From Bacteroidia bacterium (GTDB taxonomy: Bacteria > Bacteroidota > Bacteroidia > 2-12-FULL-35-15), in the NCBI GenBank assembly GCA_030654175.1, contig JAURXZ010000008.1, positions 51,426 through 115,425 of the forward strand: 64,000 nt of DNA, given 5' to 3'. The notes beneath the pieces were generated by a model that saw nothing but the letters and a program-made list of their open reading frames with translations, had not been told where the DNA came from and made no database searches. Both the position numbers and the translations under genes were made by a program. Positions 54,680 through 62,575 of the stretch are shown here, in pieces. Positions within the stretch are counted from its first letter, which is position 1; the number at the start of each line of letters is the position of its first letter.

Positions 54680-55441
54680 TTAATTCACCATCCTTTGACT
54701 AACCGCTTCATACAAAATGATTCCAGCCGCAACCGAAACATTCAAGGAGCCTATTTCACCCATCAATGGGATCTTAGCTTTAGCATCAGATTTTTGAAGA
54801 TATTCATTTAAAATTCCATCTTCTTCCGAACCCATTATAATAGCTGAGGGTACAGTAAAGTCCATTTGGAAATAGTAATCATTTGTTTTTTCGGTGCAGG
54901 CCACAATTTGTACACCGCACTCCTTTAAAAAATCAATTACGGTTTTTAAATTATCTTCACGGCAAACAGTAATTTTATTTAATGCACCGGCAGAAGTTTT
55001 CATAGCATCCGCATTAATTTGTGCTGCACCATGTGAAGGAATAATGATGGCATCAACACCGGAACATTCTGCTGTACGTGCTATTGCACCAAAGTTACGT
55101 ACATCGGTAATCCTGTCTAAGATCAACAGTAATGGTGCTTTACCTTTTGAAATAATACCCGGCAAAATGTTTTTTATTTTATGGTAAGTAATCGCTGAAA
55201 TATATCCTACTACACCCTGATGATTTTTAGTGGTAAGTCTGTTTAGTTTTTCAACAGGAACATATTGAAACGCAACATTATGTTGTTTCAACACTCCCAT
55301 CAATTCAGAGAATAATTCACTCTTTAAACCTGATTGAACTAGTAGCTTGTCAATTTCTTTACCTGCGCGTACCGCTTCAATAATAGGTCTTAAGCCAAAT
55401 ATTAAACTATCTTCTTCTTTTCTTTGTTGTTTGGTTTGCAT
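54680..55441 (-). CDS. rlmB: TrmH/SpoU-family 2'-O-methyltransferase, RlmB type
   Basis: 253 residues. An N-terminal substrate-binding domain (about 10-90, starting SLIFGLRPIIEAVRAGKEID) is joined to the SPOUT-fold catalytic domain (about 100-250). Motif 1 is LDRITDVRNFGAIARTAECS, with the essential Asn and Arg; motif 2 IMGSEEDGI; motif 3 IPLMGEIGSLNVSVAAGI. RlmB methylates G2251 of 23S rRNA at the 2'-O position. The Ser and Asn of the last motif are present. It is likely a standard housekeeping gene here. Confidence 0.92.
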   Translation of the reverse strand: MQTKQQRKEEDSLIFGLRPIIEAVRAGKEIDKLLVQSGLKSELFSELMGVLKQHNVAFQYVPVEKLNRLTTKNHQGVVGYISAITYHKIKNILPGIISKGKAPLLLILDRITDVRNFGAIARTAECSGVDAIIIPSHGAAQINADAMKTSAGALNKITVCREDNLKTVIDFLKECGVQIVACTEKTNDYYFQMDFTVPSAIIMGSEEDGILNEYLQKSDAKAKIPLMGEIGSLNVSVAAGIILYEAVSQRMVN

Positions 55442-55567
55442 TATATTTTTATTTTTTAGTTGCTTCTATTTGAGTGGGGCGAATGGCGAATAGGGGCGGG
55501 GGGCGGTCGTTTCCTATTACAATTCACTCGTCTCTCGTCCCTTTTCGTCCCTCGTCTCTTTTTCTAA

Positions 55568-56836
55568 TTAGTCTTGTAAATACGTTCTTCCTTGTCTCCA
55601 GATATCAACGGCAGTATACCATGATTGTTTGTAAACAACAGAGCGGTCCAACGTGAAATCATTGTTTGTAAATGGGTTATTTGTTTTTGAAAATGTGTAA
55701 GAAAGTGAATTGATATTGTTTTCTTCGCCATAGATCCATGTTTCTGAATTGGCCGTTTTATAGGTCACATTGGGTGAACCATAAATCAAATAGATCATTC
55801 CCCTGTCAGTTTTCCAGCCTTCTAAATAGGAAGTAAAATATAGGTTGGCATCTTGTACACGGTTATAATATTTTCGGATTATTTCTTTTGCCCTGTCCTG
55901 GTTTCCTGTGCTGTTCATCCAGAATTTTTCAATGGCGGCTTTTTTATTGGAGCTTGTTTTTAACTCATCGTATTCCTGCTTGGATGTGATGAACCGTAAT
56001 GGTGGTACCATGTCCTCTGCTTTTTTTACTTCAGGGAAAACATCTGAAATATTAAATAAGGTGAGGCCTTCACGTCTTGATGTGTCCAACTGAAAATGAT
56101 AAAAACCTTTTTTTTGTGGAGTAAAGTTAACACTGCCATCCGCTGATAATTGAAGTGTAAAAGCACTATCCTGTTTGTATTGAAAAGGCCTTGCATCCGT
56201 CACTGAGAAAGGCGGTGAGGCTAAAGGGAAATCCCGGTCGTAATAGCGTACATACAGATTTACTCCAATTTTTGCTTTGTAATTAATTATAACCTCTTCA
56301 TTTGTTTTTACATAGTTACGAAACAGTGGAGCATCAGTTGCTTTGGACTTCACTAAAAAATTCTGGCGGTTCAGATCATTATCTTTTTCGATCGGAATAA
56401 CTGTTGTTACATCAATATTCCTGTTCAGATCAGCAACAGTTACGCGTAAAAAATAAGTATTTTGAGATCGTGCTTTTATATCAATTTTTCCAAGTAGGGA
56501 TTTATCCGAATCGTCATTGTTCATATCTACAAGGCGTACAGAGGAACTGTCCAGGATTTCTTTGGAATCATAAGTTCTTAACAAACGGTAGGAGATTAAT
56601 ACATTGGAATAAAAATTTATTCCATCGGGACGCATGTATAAGAGCTCTTTGCTGCTGATCTTAAAATGTAATTCCGAAATGCTATCACTTACATGAAATA
56701 CAGTGAATAGTGGGTGGATGGTATTTGCATCATGTTTGTAAGAAGTGTTTTGTGTACTTGTACTGCTTGTTTTGCGCGGTGTTCCGCAAGATGCGATTAT
56801 TAGCAGGGAAGCCAGGTATAGAAATGTTTTTTTCAT
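55568..56836 (-). CDS. GWxTD-domain lipoprotein
   Basis: 422 residues; lipobox with Cys17 (IIASCGT). The C-terminal GWxTD domain is found as FTSYLEGWKTDRGMIYLIYG (about 340-360), with the preceding AIEKFWMNSTGNQDRAKEII. This family is broadly conserved in Bacteroidota and others, function unknown, envelope located. It overlaps rmuC by one base (ATG and TAA share A), so the two are translationally coupled. Confidence 0.93.
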   Translation of the reverse strand: MKKTFLYLASLLIIASCGTPRKTSSTSTQNTSYKHDANTIHPLFTVFHVSDSISELHFKISSKELLYMRPDGINFYSNVLISYRLLRTYDSKEILDSSSVRLVDMNNDDSDKSLLGKIDIKARSQNTYFLRVTVADLNRNIDVTTVIPIEKDNDLNRQNFLVKSKATDAPLFRNYVKTNEEVIINYKAKIGVNLYVRYYDRDFPLASPPFSVTDARPFQYKQDSAFTLQLSADGSVNFTPQKKGFYHFQLDTSRREGLTLFNISDVFPEVKKAEDMVPPLRFITSKQEYDELKTSSNKKAAIEKFWMNSTGNQDRAKEIIRKYYNRVQDANLYFTSYLEGWKTDRGMIYLIYGSPNVTYKTANSETWIYGEENNINSLSYTFSKTNNPFTNNDFTLDRSVVYKQSWYTAVDIWRQGRTYLQD

Positions 56837-58266
56837 TATGCTTCAGGGCCCTCCATAAATAATTGTGAAGGAGCATCGTTATCCAAAAACTTAGATGGAA
56901 TTTGTTTCTCTTTATTTGTTTTTGCACCTAATTTTTTAATGTTCTCAATTCTCCGGATCAGATTTCCACTTCCTGTATTCAGCTTGTTTATTGCATCCTG
57001 ATATGCTTTCCCGGATGCTTCAATTCCTTTTTCAATTTTTTGCATGTCCTCCAAAAAGCCAACAAATTTATCATATAATTCTCCACCTTGTCTTGCAATT
57101 TCCATTACATTTTTTGTTTGACGCTCCTGTTTCCAAAGCGATGCAATGGTACGTAAGGTAGCTAATAGGGTAGAAGGGCTAACGATCACAATTTTCCTGT
57201 CCCACGCATAACTAAAAAGCTCCTGATCGGCTTGTACTGCAATGCTAAAGGATGATTCAATAGGAATGAAAAGCAATACAAAATCGGGAGTATTAAAATC
57301 AGCTGACGATTGATACTCTTTACCGCTTAATAATTTTACATGGTTGCGAACTGACAAAAGATGCTCTTTAGTGAATCGTTCACGCTCTTCGTCAGTGGCA
57401 GCATTCACACAGGCTTCATAAGCTATCAACGATACTTTTGCATCCACAATAACATGTTTGTCGTCCGGAAGTTTAATAACTGCATCCGGTTGAATACGAC
57501 TACCTTCGCTATTGTTGGTGCTGAATTGAGTTAGATATTCCTGTCCTTTAACCAGTCCGGAACGTTCCAATACTTTTTCCAAAATAACCTCACCCCAGTT
57601 ACCTTGCTTTTTATTATCACCCTTTAGGGCCTTAGCAAGGTTATTAGCATCTTCACTCACTTGTTTATTCAGATCAACCAGGTTTTTTATTTCAGCTTTC
57701 AGCGTGATGCGCTCATCCGACTCTGCCTTGTAGGCCTTCTCTACTTTACTTTCAAAATCTTTTATCTTTTCTTTTAATGGATTTAAAATGATCTCGAGGT
57801 TGTTTTTATTCTGATCAGTAAATTTTTGTGTTTTTTCGTCCAATATTTTATTGGCGATATTTTCAAACTCCGTGGTATATTTTTTGTGGACGTTCTCGAG
57901 CTCGGATTTAAGAGTGGTGAATTTTTCTTCTTGCGATTGAAACACCTGTTCAGCTTTAGCAAGGCGACTTTCCGCTTTGCTTAATTTATCTTTTTCAATA
58001 TTAATGTCCTTCAGATATTTTTCACGTTCAGAATTTAATTCTGCCGATAATTCTTCTTTGGTATTTTTTAATTCATTCGCAATTCGTTGATTTTCTTTTT
58101 CCGAATTGGTCATGTTGGTTTGCAGCACCAGCTTTTCTTTATCAAGTACAATAATTTTATTATCCAGCGCAGAAGTATCACTGCCTTCATTTTGTTTTGA
58201 TTTAAAAAACAAAAAAGCAATTACAAATCCAAAAACACAACCTACTGCTATAAATAAAAATTCCAT
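56836..58266 (-). CDS. rmuC: DNA recombination protein RmuC homologue
   Basis: 476 residues: N-terminal membrane helix (about 3-22), a long coiled coil (about 25-190), then the RmuC nuclease-like domain (about 205-430) with GNWGEVILEKVLERSGLV, PDAVIKLPDDKHVIVDAKVS and VLLFIPIESSFSIAV. The D-A-K in IVDAKVS resembles PD-(D/E)xK nuclease catalytic residues. The family limits DNA inversions and affects phage infection in some bacteria. It overlaps the GWxTD lipoprotein gene by one base. Confidence 0.94.
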   Translation of the reverse strand: MEFLFIAVGCVFGFVIAFLFFKSKQNEGSDTSALDNKIIVLDKEKLVLQTNMTNSEKENQRIANELKNTKEELSAELNSEREKYLKDINIEKDKLSKAESRLAKAEQVFQSQEEKFTTLKSELENVHKKYTTEFENIANKILDEKTQKFTDQNKNNLEIILNPLKEKIKDFESKVEKAYKAESDERITLKAEIKNLVDLNKQVSEDANNLAKALKGDNKKQGNWGEVILEKVLERSGLVKGQEYLTQFSTNNSEGSRIQPDAVIKLPDDKHVIVDAKVSLIAYEACVNAATDEERERFTKEHLLSVRNHVKLLSGKEYQSSADFNTPDFVLLFIPIESSFSIAVQADQELFSYAWDRKIVIVSPSTLLATLRTIASLWKQERQTKNVMEIARQGGELYDKFVGFLEDMQKIEKGIEASGKAYQDAINKLNTGSGNLIRRIENIKKLGAKTNKEKQIPSKFLDNDAPSQLFMEGPEA

Positions 58267-58350
58267 TGATATTTTTTTTACGAAGGGCTAATTTAGTGAA
58301 TTATTTGGTAGGTTGTTTAAACTTAATGCTCTTTGTGATGTAGATGGAAA

Positions 58351-58391
58351 GTTTCACCACTAAGGCACTAAGAACACGAAGAAGCACTAGG
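58351..58391. repeat. CACTAAGGCACTAAG-type dispersed repeat, copy 2
   Basis: Reads GTTTCACCACTAAGGCACTA then AGAACACGAAGAAGCACTAG G. It is the reverse of copy 1 at 43411-43464. Together with copy E of the structured repeat it fills most of the 364-bp gap 58267-58630 between rmuC and the BamA-like gene; no gene is seen in that gap. Confidence 0.7.
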
Positions 58392-58466
58392 GAAAGTAAA
58401 TTGAAAACTGGAATGTTTTTGTGAGAATTATGTTGGAATAGTTAATGCTCTTTGAATAGTAATTGT

Positions 58467-58615
58467 TGCATTAGGGATTGCAGCGTAAATCCTTCCCTGC
58501 CGCCAGCAGGCGGAAGGGAAGATTGAAGCGAAAAGCCCGCCCCTTTTTACCTCACCCCTTAATCCCCTCTCCAATTGGAGAGGGGGTAGGGGGTGAGGTA
58601 GAAAGGGGAACGCCC
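58467..58615 (-). repeat. GGGCGTT/AACGC dispersed structured repeat, copy E, with nested palindrome
   Basis: On the minus strand this 149-bp copy starts GGGCGTTCCCC. Hairpin 1 has been lengthened by a CCTCACC...GGTGAGG palindrome containing the CCCTCTCCAATTGGAGAGGG core seen elsewhere. Hairpin 2 is TTCCCTTCCGCCTGCTGGCG GCAGGGAA. The end reads CCCTAATGCA, one base changed from AACGC; with GCGTT a G-U pair would keep the closing helix in RNA. Confidence 0.85.
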
Positions 58616-58630
58616 AATAAATTTAAACAA

Positions 58631-60406
58631 TTAAAAATAATTAACAATGCCAAAATGAATTTTACCGCTTCTAAGCTGAATTGGATTATCAAATTGTTTG
58701 CCTAAAGCATAATTGATGGAAAATATCCCGGCCTTAGTTTCAAAACTTATCCCGGCACCAAACCCAATAGGGCTGTCATGTACAATATTACCAATACTAT
58801 TTTTTTCATAGTAAGCAGCGTCACCAAAAACATATAAATAAGAATTTTGCTCCAGGATATACCGATACTCCAATGTGAAAATGGAAAATGCAGATGCGTA
58901 AATGGACTCTTCATCAAAACCACGCAAGGTTTTTAATCCACCGATTCGGAACAATTCGTTTTGAAAAATAGTTTCGCCATATAAAAATGCAGCCTGGACT
59001 CCAGCCTTTATAGTGGTTCTATCCATTACCGGAATGAATACACTCGCCTCCATATCGGCATTGTATTGTGTGGAATTAAGTTTTAATTTTTCATAAACTA
59101 CAGGATTTAATTTGTGATTTATTTTAATGTTTTTTGTTCCGGCACTTGCATTTCCTAAAAAGGAAAAGCCTTTTCGAGGATTCAAACGGTAATCCAGTTT
59201 TTCGTATTTCAAACCGATCCCGTACATGTTATTTTGAATGTCAGCATTGGGAGGCAGTGTGGTCGAATATTCTAAACCCTTTGTAGAAAGCAGTGTTGAT
59301 GTTTTATTGTTATAAAATATTTTGAAATAATTTCCACCGGTAAAAATGTATTGTAAACCAATGTTTTGATTTATATCCAAAAAGGTAGTGTCTTTTTTAT
59401 ACAGCTTAAAATTATAATCAACACCAAATGGAGAACGCAGTACGAAGGGATAGACCAAACGTAATTTCAAGTCCTGGGTTTGAGTTTGAAGCCTGCGCCA
59501 ATTCAAATCGATCAATTCTCCTCTTCCCAATCCATTTTGTAATTTTAAACTTACATCCCCGGTAAACATTATTTTTCCTGTGTTGTTGTCCGGTAAAATA
59601 CCAATGATACCATTGAACTGGCTTGCCTGCTTTTTCTCGAGATTTAATATTAGTTTGTTAAATTTATTGGTGAACAGGATGTTTGCAGGCTTAGAAGAAC
59701 GGATAAATGGGATCTCTGCGATACGGGCATTTACTTTTTTTAATTTCGATTCGTTATATAAATTACCTGGTTTGATCCCCAGATAATTGTAGAGATAGAC
59801 AGGGCTGATCTTAGCTGTTCCTCTTATTATAATGCTATCAATTTTTTCTTCCGAATTTTTGGAAAGTTTTAGTTGCGCTTTGATTGTTCCTTCTGAAATA
59901 ACAATGCTATCAAGCATTACAGAAGCAAAGGGGTAACCATTGTTCTCATAATACGTAATTATTTTTTCCTGCAAACGTTTAACTCCTTTATAATAAATAG
60001 GTTGATCGTTGTACAATTTTTCACGATAACCAATTTCACTTAGTACACCTTCATCTACATTTCCATTTTTTAAAAGTGCCCATTTATATGGTAAACCGAG
60101 GTTTAAATAAGCTTTTAAATGTAGGGAGTCCACGATCAGGCTATCGTAAGAGGCCGTTAAATAGGCTTTGTCAAAACAGGCAAACAACACGTTCTTTAGT
60201 TCTTTGTCCCGTTCTGATTCAGTAAGAAATGTTTTTTTGTAGTTGATTTTTTTAAGAAGGGAAGGCTCATCTGCTGATTGAATTTCTAAGGAAAAAACAG
60301 AGGTTTTAATGACCTTGTCATCAATTGATTGCGCAGAGGCAGTTGCAGCTAAACATACACTAAAAACAGATAATGACTTAAAGATCAGGATAGCCCGTAA
60401 ACGCAT
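58631..60406 (-). CDS. BamA/TamA-like outer-membrane protein with POTRA-type N-terminus
   Basis: 591 residues; signal peptide about 1-25 (ATASA|QS). The first half (about 50-260) has POTRA-like beta-alpha units (for example IKAQLKLSKNSEEKIDSIII, YLGIKPGNLYNESKLKKVNA). The second half is a 16-strand-type barrel with the motif GGLKTLRGFDEESIYA near 510-525 (the R-G-F of Omp85 lid loops) and an ending in Phe (KIHFGIVNYF). It is shorter than BamA, consistent with TamA-like or other Omp85 surface antigens of Bacteroidota. The role could be membrane-protein insertion or export of a partner; none is adjacent. Confidence 0.87.
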   Translation of the reverse strand: MRLRAILIFKSLSVFSVCLAATASAQSIDDKVIKTSVFSLEIQSADEPSLLKKINYKKTFLTESERDKELKNVLFACFDKAYLTASYDSLIVDSLHLKAYLNLGLPYKWALLKNGNVDEGVLSEIGYREKLYNDQPIYYKGVKRLQEKIITYYENNGYPFASVMLDSIVISEGTIKAQLKLSKNSEEKIDSIIIRGTAKISPVYLYNYLGIKPGNLYNESKLKKVNARIAEIPFIRSSKPANILFTNKFNKLILNLEKKQASQFNGIIGILPDNNTGKIMFTGDVSLKLQNGLGRGELIDLNWRRLQTQTQDLKLRLVYPFVLRSPFGVDYNFKLYKKDTTFLDINQNIGLQYIFTGGNYFKIFYNNKTSTLLSTKGLEYSTTLPPNADIQNNMYGIGLKYEKLDYRLNPRKGFSFLGNASAGTKNIKINHKLNPVVYEKLKLNSTQYNADMEASVFIPVMDRTTIKAGVQAAFLYGETIFQNELFRIGGLKTLRGFDEESIYASAFSIFTLEYRYILEQNSYLYVFGDAAYYEKNSIGNIVHDSPIGFGAGISFETKAGIFSINYALGKQFDNPIQLRSGKIHFGIVNYF

Positions 60407-60488
60407 AATATAAAGATAAGCAATTGTTTAAACGAAGAAACTGCTGTTCTATAAGTTTTAATTAAAAAACTAAATAAAACCGAAAATA

Positions 60489-60519
60489 TTTCAGTATTCC
60501 GATAATATTATTAATTTTG
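60489..60519 (+). promoter_or_regulatory. Bacteroidota-type promoter for the lipoprotein/secreted protein pair
   Basis: TTTC (60489-60492), 19-nt spacer, TAATTTTG (60512-60519), a full TAnnTTTG match at -7. It lies 43 bp before the ATG at 60563. Confidence 0.6.
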
Positions 60520-60562
60520 TTACAAACAAGATTTAAATTCTTTTTAAAACACAATTTAAAAA

Positions 60563-61441
60563 ATGAATAAAACGATAAAGAACATTTCATTATTTACTGC
60601 CGTTATTTCTTTGATGAGTTGTGGTGAATCAACCAAGACCTCAACGGAGATGGCTGTGGATTCAGTTAGCACAAGTGCAGTTTCAGGGTCGGAGCTTGGT
60701 AGCAAATTATATAATATACCTTCACCTATCGAAACATTTACTATTTTGAAAATGTCAGGTGCTACGTTCGATAAGGCACTCCTGAATCCTGCAAAGAACA
60801 TTTCGAAGTATAATTCAGTTTTTGCGAAATCTGTAAACCTTGGAACTTATTCAGCTGATCTGTCATTTTGCTTGCTGTACAAGGAAAATCAGGATATAAA
60901 TTTTTATTTGAAAAATGTAAATGAGCTTACAACTGCTCTTGGTATTGATGGAGATTTTGCTCAATCAATGACTGCAAGGTTGAAAGCTAATCCAAATAAT
61001 TCAGATTCTATTATGCAAATTGTATCTGAAGCCAGTGTGGATGCCTATTTGTATTTAAAAGAAAATCAAAGAAACAATACTTCCGTTTTGATCACAGCAG
61101 GTGGTTGGGTGGAAGGGATGCATTTTATAACTAATATGGCTGGAAAATCAAAGAATGCAGAGGTTCTTGGATTAGTTGCAAGTCAGAAAAAAGTTGTGAA
61201 AAATCTGATCAAGATGCTTGAGAAATTTGAAACTGATCCTGAAATTGCTACGCTGTTAGTTGATATTAAAGAAATTGCTGCAATATACGATACTTTGAAA
61301 CCAAAGCAAGAAGTGGCTGTTGCCTCTGCAGATAAAGCTATGGTGAGCGTTGGTGCAAACACCTCATTTGAGGTATCTGATGAGCAATTAAAAGCAATAC
61401 AGGAAAAAGTAGAAGTATTAAGAAATAAATTAACAACCTAA
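60563..61441 (+). CDS. Conserved Bacteroidota lipoprotein of unknown function
   Basis: 292 residues; lipobox with Cys20 (SLMSCGES), then a Ser/Thr-rich linker (about 22-46). The rest is helical: YNIPSPIETFTILKMSGATF near 52-71, LLNPAKNISKYNSVFAKSVN, and a long predicted helical part (FITNMAGKSKNAEVLGLVAS). I recognise the opening (IPSP-E followed by LLNP) as a common but uncharacterised Bacteroidota type. It is the first gene of a two-gene unit with the secreted protein 12 bp after it. Confidence 0.8.
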   Translation: MNKTIKNISLFTAVISLMSCGESTKTSTEMAVDSVSTSAVSGSELGSKLYNIPSPIETFTILKMSGATFDKALLNPAKNISKYNSVFAKSVNLGTYSADLSFCLLYKENQDINFYLKNVNELTTALGIDGDFAQSMTARLKANPNNSDSIMQIVSEASVDAYLYLKENQRNNTSVLITAGGWVEGMHFITNMAGKSKNAEVLGLVASQKKVVKNLIKMLEKFETDPEIATLLVDIKEIAAIYDTLKPKQEVAVASADKAMVSVGANTSFEVSDEQLKAIQEKVEVLRNKLTT

Positions 61442-61452
61442 TATAAAGCAAA

Positions 61453-61914
61453 ATGAAATTATCACTGAACAAAACAATTATATTAATTTCTGTATGTGTT
61501 TTATCATTTGCAATCAGCACTTCTGGTATAGCACAATGCAAATCTATAGTAAAGGCAGGGATCGTTAAATTAACGCCTTATACTCATAACGGACAAATAA
61601 ATAACGTTACGATCGCTGATGGGAAACCGGCAGAAATTCATTTGAGTTTTTATAAAGGATTGTATTATAAACTACAGATCAGTTCAGAGAAATCTGTTGG
61701 GAAAGTAAGTTTTAGAGTGCTGGATGAAAACAGTACCGAAGTTTATAATAGTACTACTGCCGGTGATAATTCAGATTTCTGGAATTTTTATTCTAATTCC
61801 TCTCAGGAATTGGTTGTTGAAGTAAAGCCGTCAGAAACCTCCTCTGAGGGATGTGTGGCTGTATTGGTGGGAATGCAAATACCAAAAAGCAATAATCCGA
61901 TCAGGAATTTATAG
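61453..61914 (+). CDS. Small secreted protein, conserved partner of the lipoprotein
   Basis: 153 residues; signal peptide about 1-28 (GIAQ|C region: SGIAQCKS). The mature part is beta-rich: VKLTPYTHNGQINNVTIADG, IHLSFYKGLYYKLQISSEK, FRVLDENSTEVYNST, ELVVEVKPSE and a CVAVLVGMQ end. Cys at about 30 and the late Cys before VAVLVG could form a disulfide. Function unknown. It follows the lipoprotein gene by 11 bp with a shared promoter and a terminator behind. Confidence 0.8.
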   Translation: MKLSLNKTIILISVCVLSFAISTSGIAQCKSIVKAGIVKLTPYTHNGQINNVTIADGKPAEIHLSFYKGLYYKLQISSEKSVGKVSFRVLDENSTEVYNSTTAGDNSDFWNFYSNSSQELVVEVKPSETSSEGCVAVLVGMQIPKSNNPIRNL

Positions 61915-61940
61915 ATCTATTTTTTAGCCTTAATTTAAAG

Positions 61941-61975
61941 AATCCCACATTTTATAAAATGTGGGATTTTTTATT
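61941..61975 (+). terminator. Terminator of the lipoprotein/secreted protein pair
   Basis: AATCCCACATTTTATAAAAT and GTGGGATT make a perfect stem followed by a T-run (TTTTTTATTTTT). Confidence 0.9.
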
Positions 61976-62070
61976 TTTCCTATCCGGGATATGTGTAAAT
62001 AGACTTTATATAAGTAAAAATACAACCTGATATTTACAAGAAAATTGATTAAAAAATGCTTACACACATT

Positions 62071-62126
62071 TTTCTCGACAAGCTCGAAATGACTGCGCGC
62101 AGGGTCATTACGAGCTTGTCGAGAAA
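62071..62126. repeat. TTTCTCGACAAGCTCG palindrome (23-bp arms)
   Basis: Arms 62071-62093 and 62104-62126 match in 22 of 23 positions (TTTCTCGACAAGCTCGAAAT GAC with one mismatch) around a GC-rich 10-nt loop (TGCGCGCAGG). The GC content is far above its surroundings. The rest of the gap 61976-62269 shows nothing recognisable. Confidence 0.85.
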
Positions 62127-62269
62127 GTGCGGTTGATTACATCGAAGAATTAACTATGCGGAGTCCAATAACGGTAGCCTGAATGAACGTAAGATTGCAG
62201 GATTTTGTTCAGCTTGCCTGGTCTGATACGAGCAGATTAAATAGTCTTTATTAACTATTGGTTAACTAT

Positions 62270-62467
62270 TTAAGGAAAAAAATGATTTTTCATTTTAACA
62301 ACACCAAAAAGGGCAAAAAAAACAAAAAGCGCAAAAACCAATATTTTGTAACTACCTTTAAATAGAAAAGTATTTGTTTTTTTATCTTTTAAATAAGCCC
62401 ACGATATACCAATAACAAAGGTTATGAAAAATAATAATGCAAAAATAAGTTGTCCTTTAGAAAACAT
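62270..62467 (-). CDS. Small two-helix membrane protein, conserved in Bacteroidota
   Basis: 65 residues with two hydrophobic helices (about 6-24 LIFALLFFITFVIGISWAY; about 42-58 KILVFALFVFFALFGVV) separated by a short basic loop (LKDKKTNTFLFKGSYK). No recognised domain. The pattern M-x-x-G-Q-L-I-F-A, a basic loop with KGSYKI and a final VKMK is one I have seen in many Bacteroidota small proteins, but with no known role. It is divergent from the WG-repeat gene. Confidence 0.7.
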   Translation of the reverse strand: MFSKGQLIFALLFFITFVIGISWAYLKDKKTNTFLFKGSYKILVFALFVFFALFGVVKMKNHFFP

Positions 62468-62575
62468 GGTCGTATATTTAGTAATGATCGGTTAAACAAA
62501 AATACAATTAAAATATTTCCGGAGGTGAAAAGAAATGTAACAAAAATTACTTGTTATTGTTAATTTTACAAAAAA

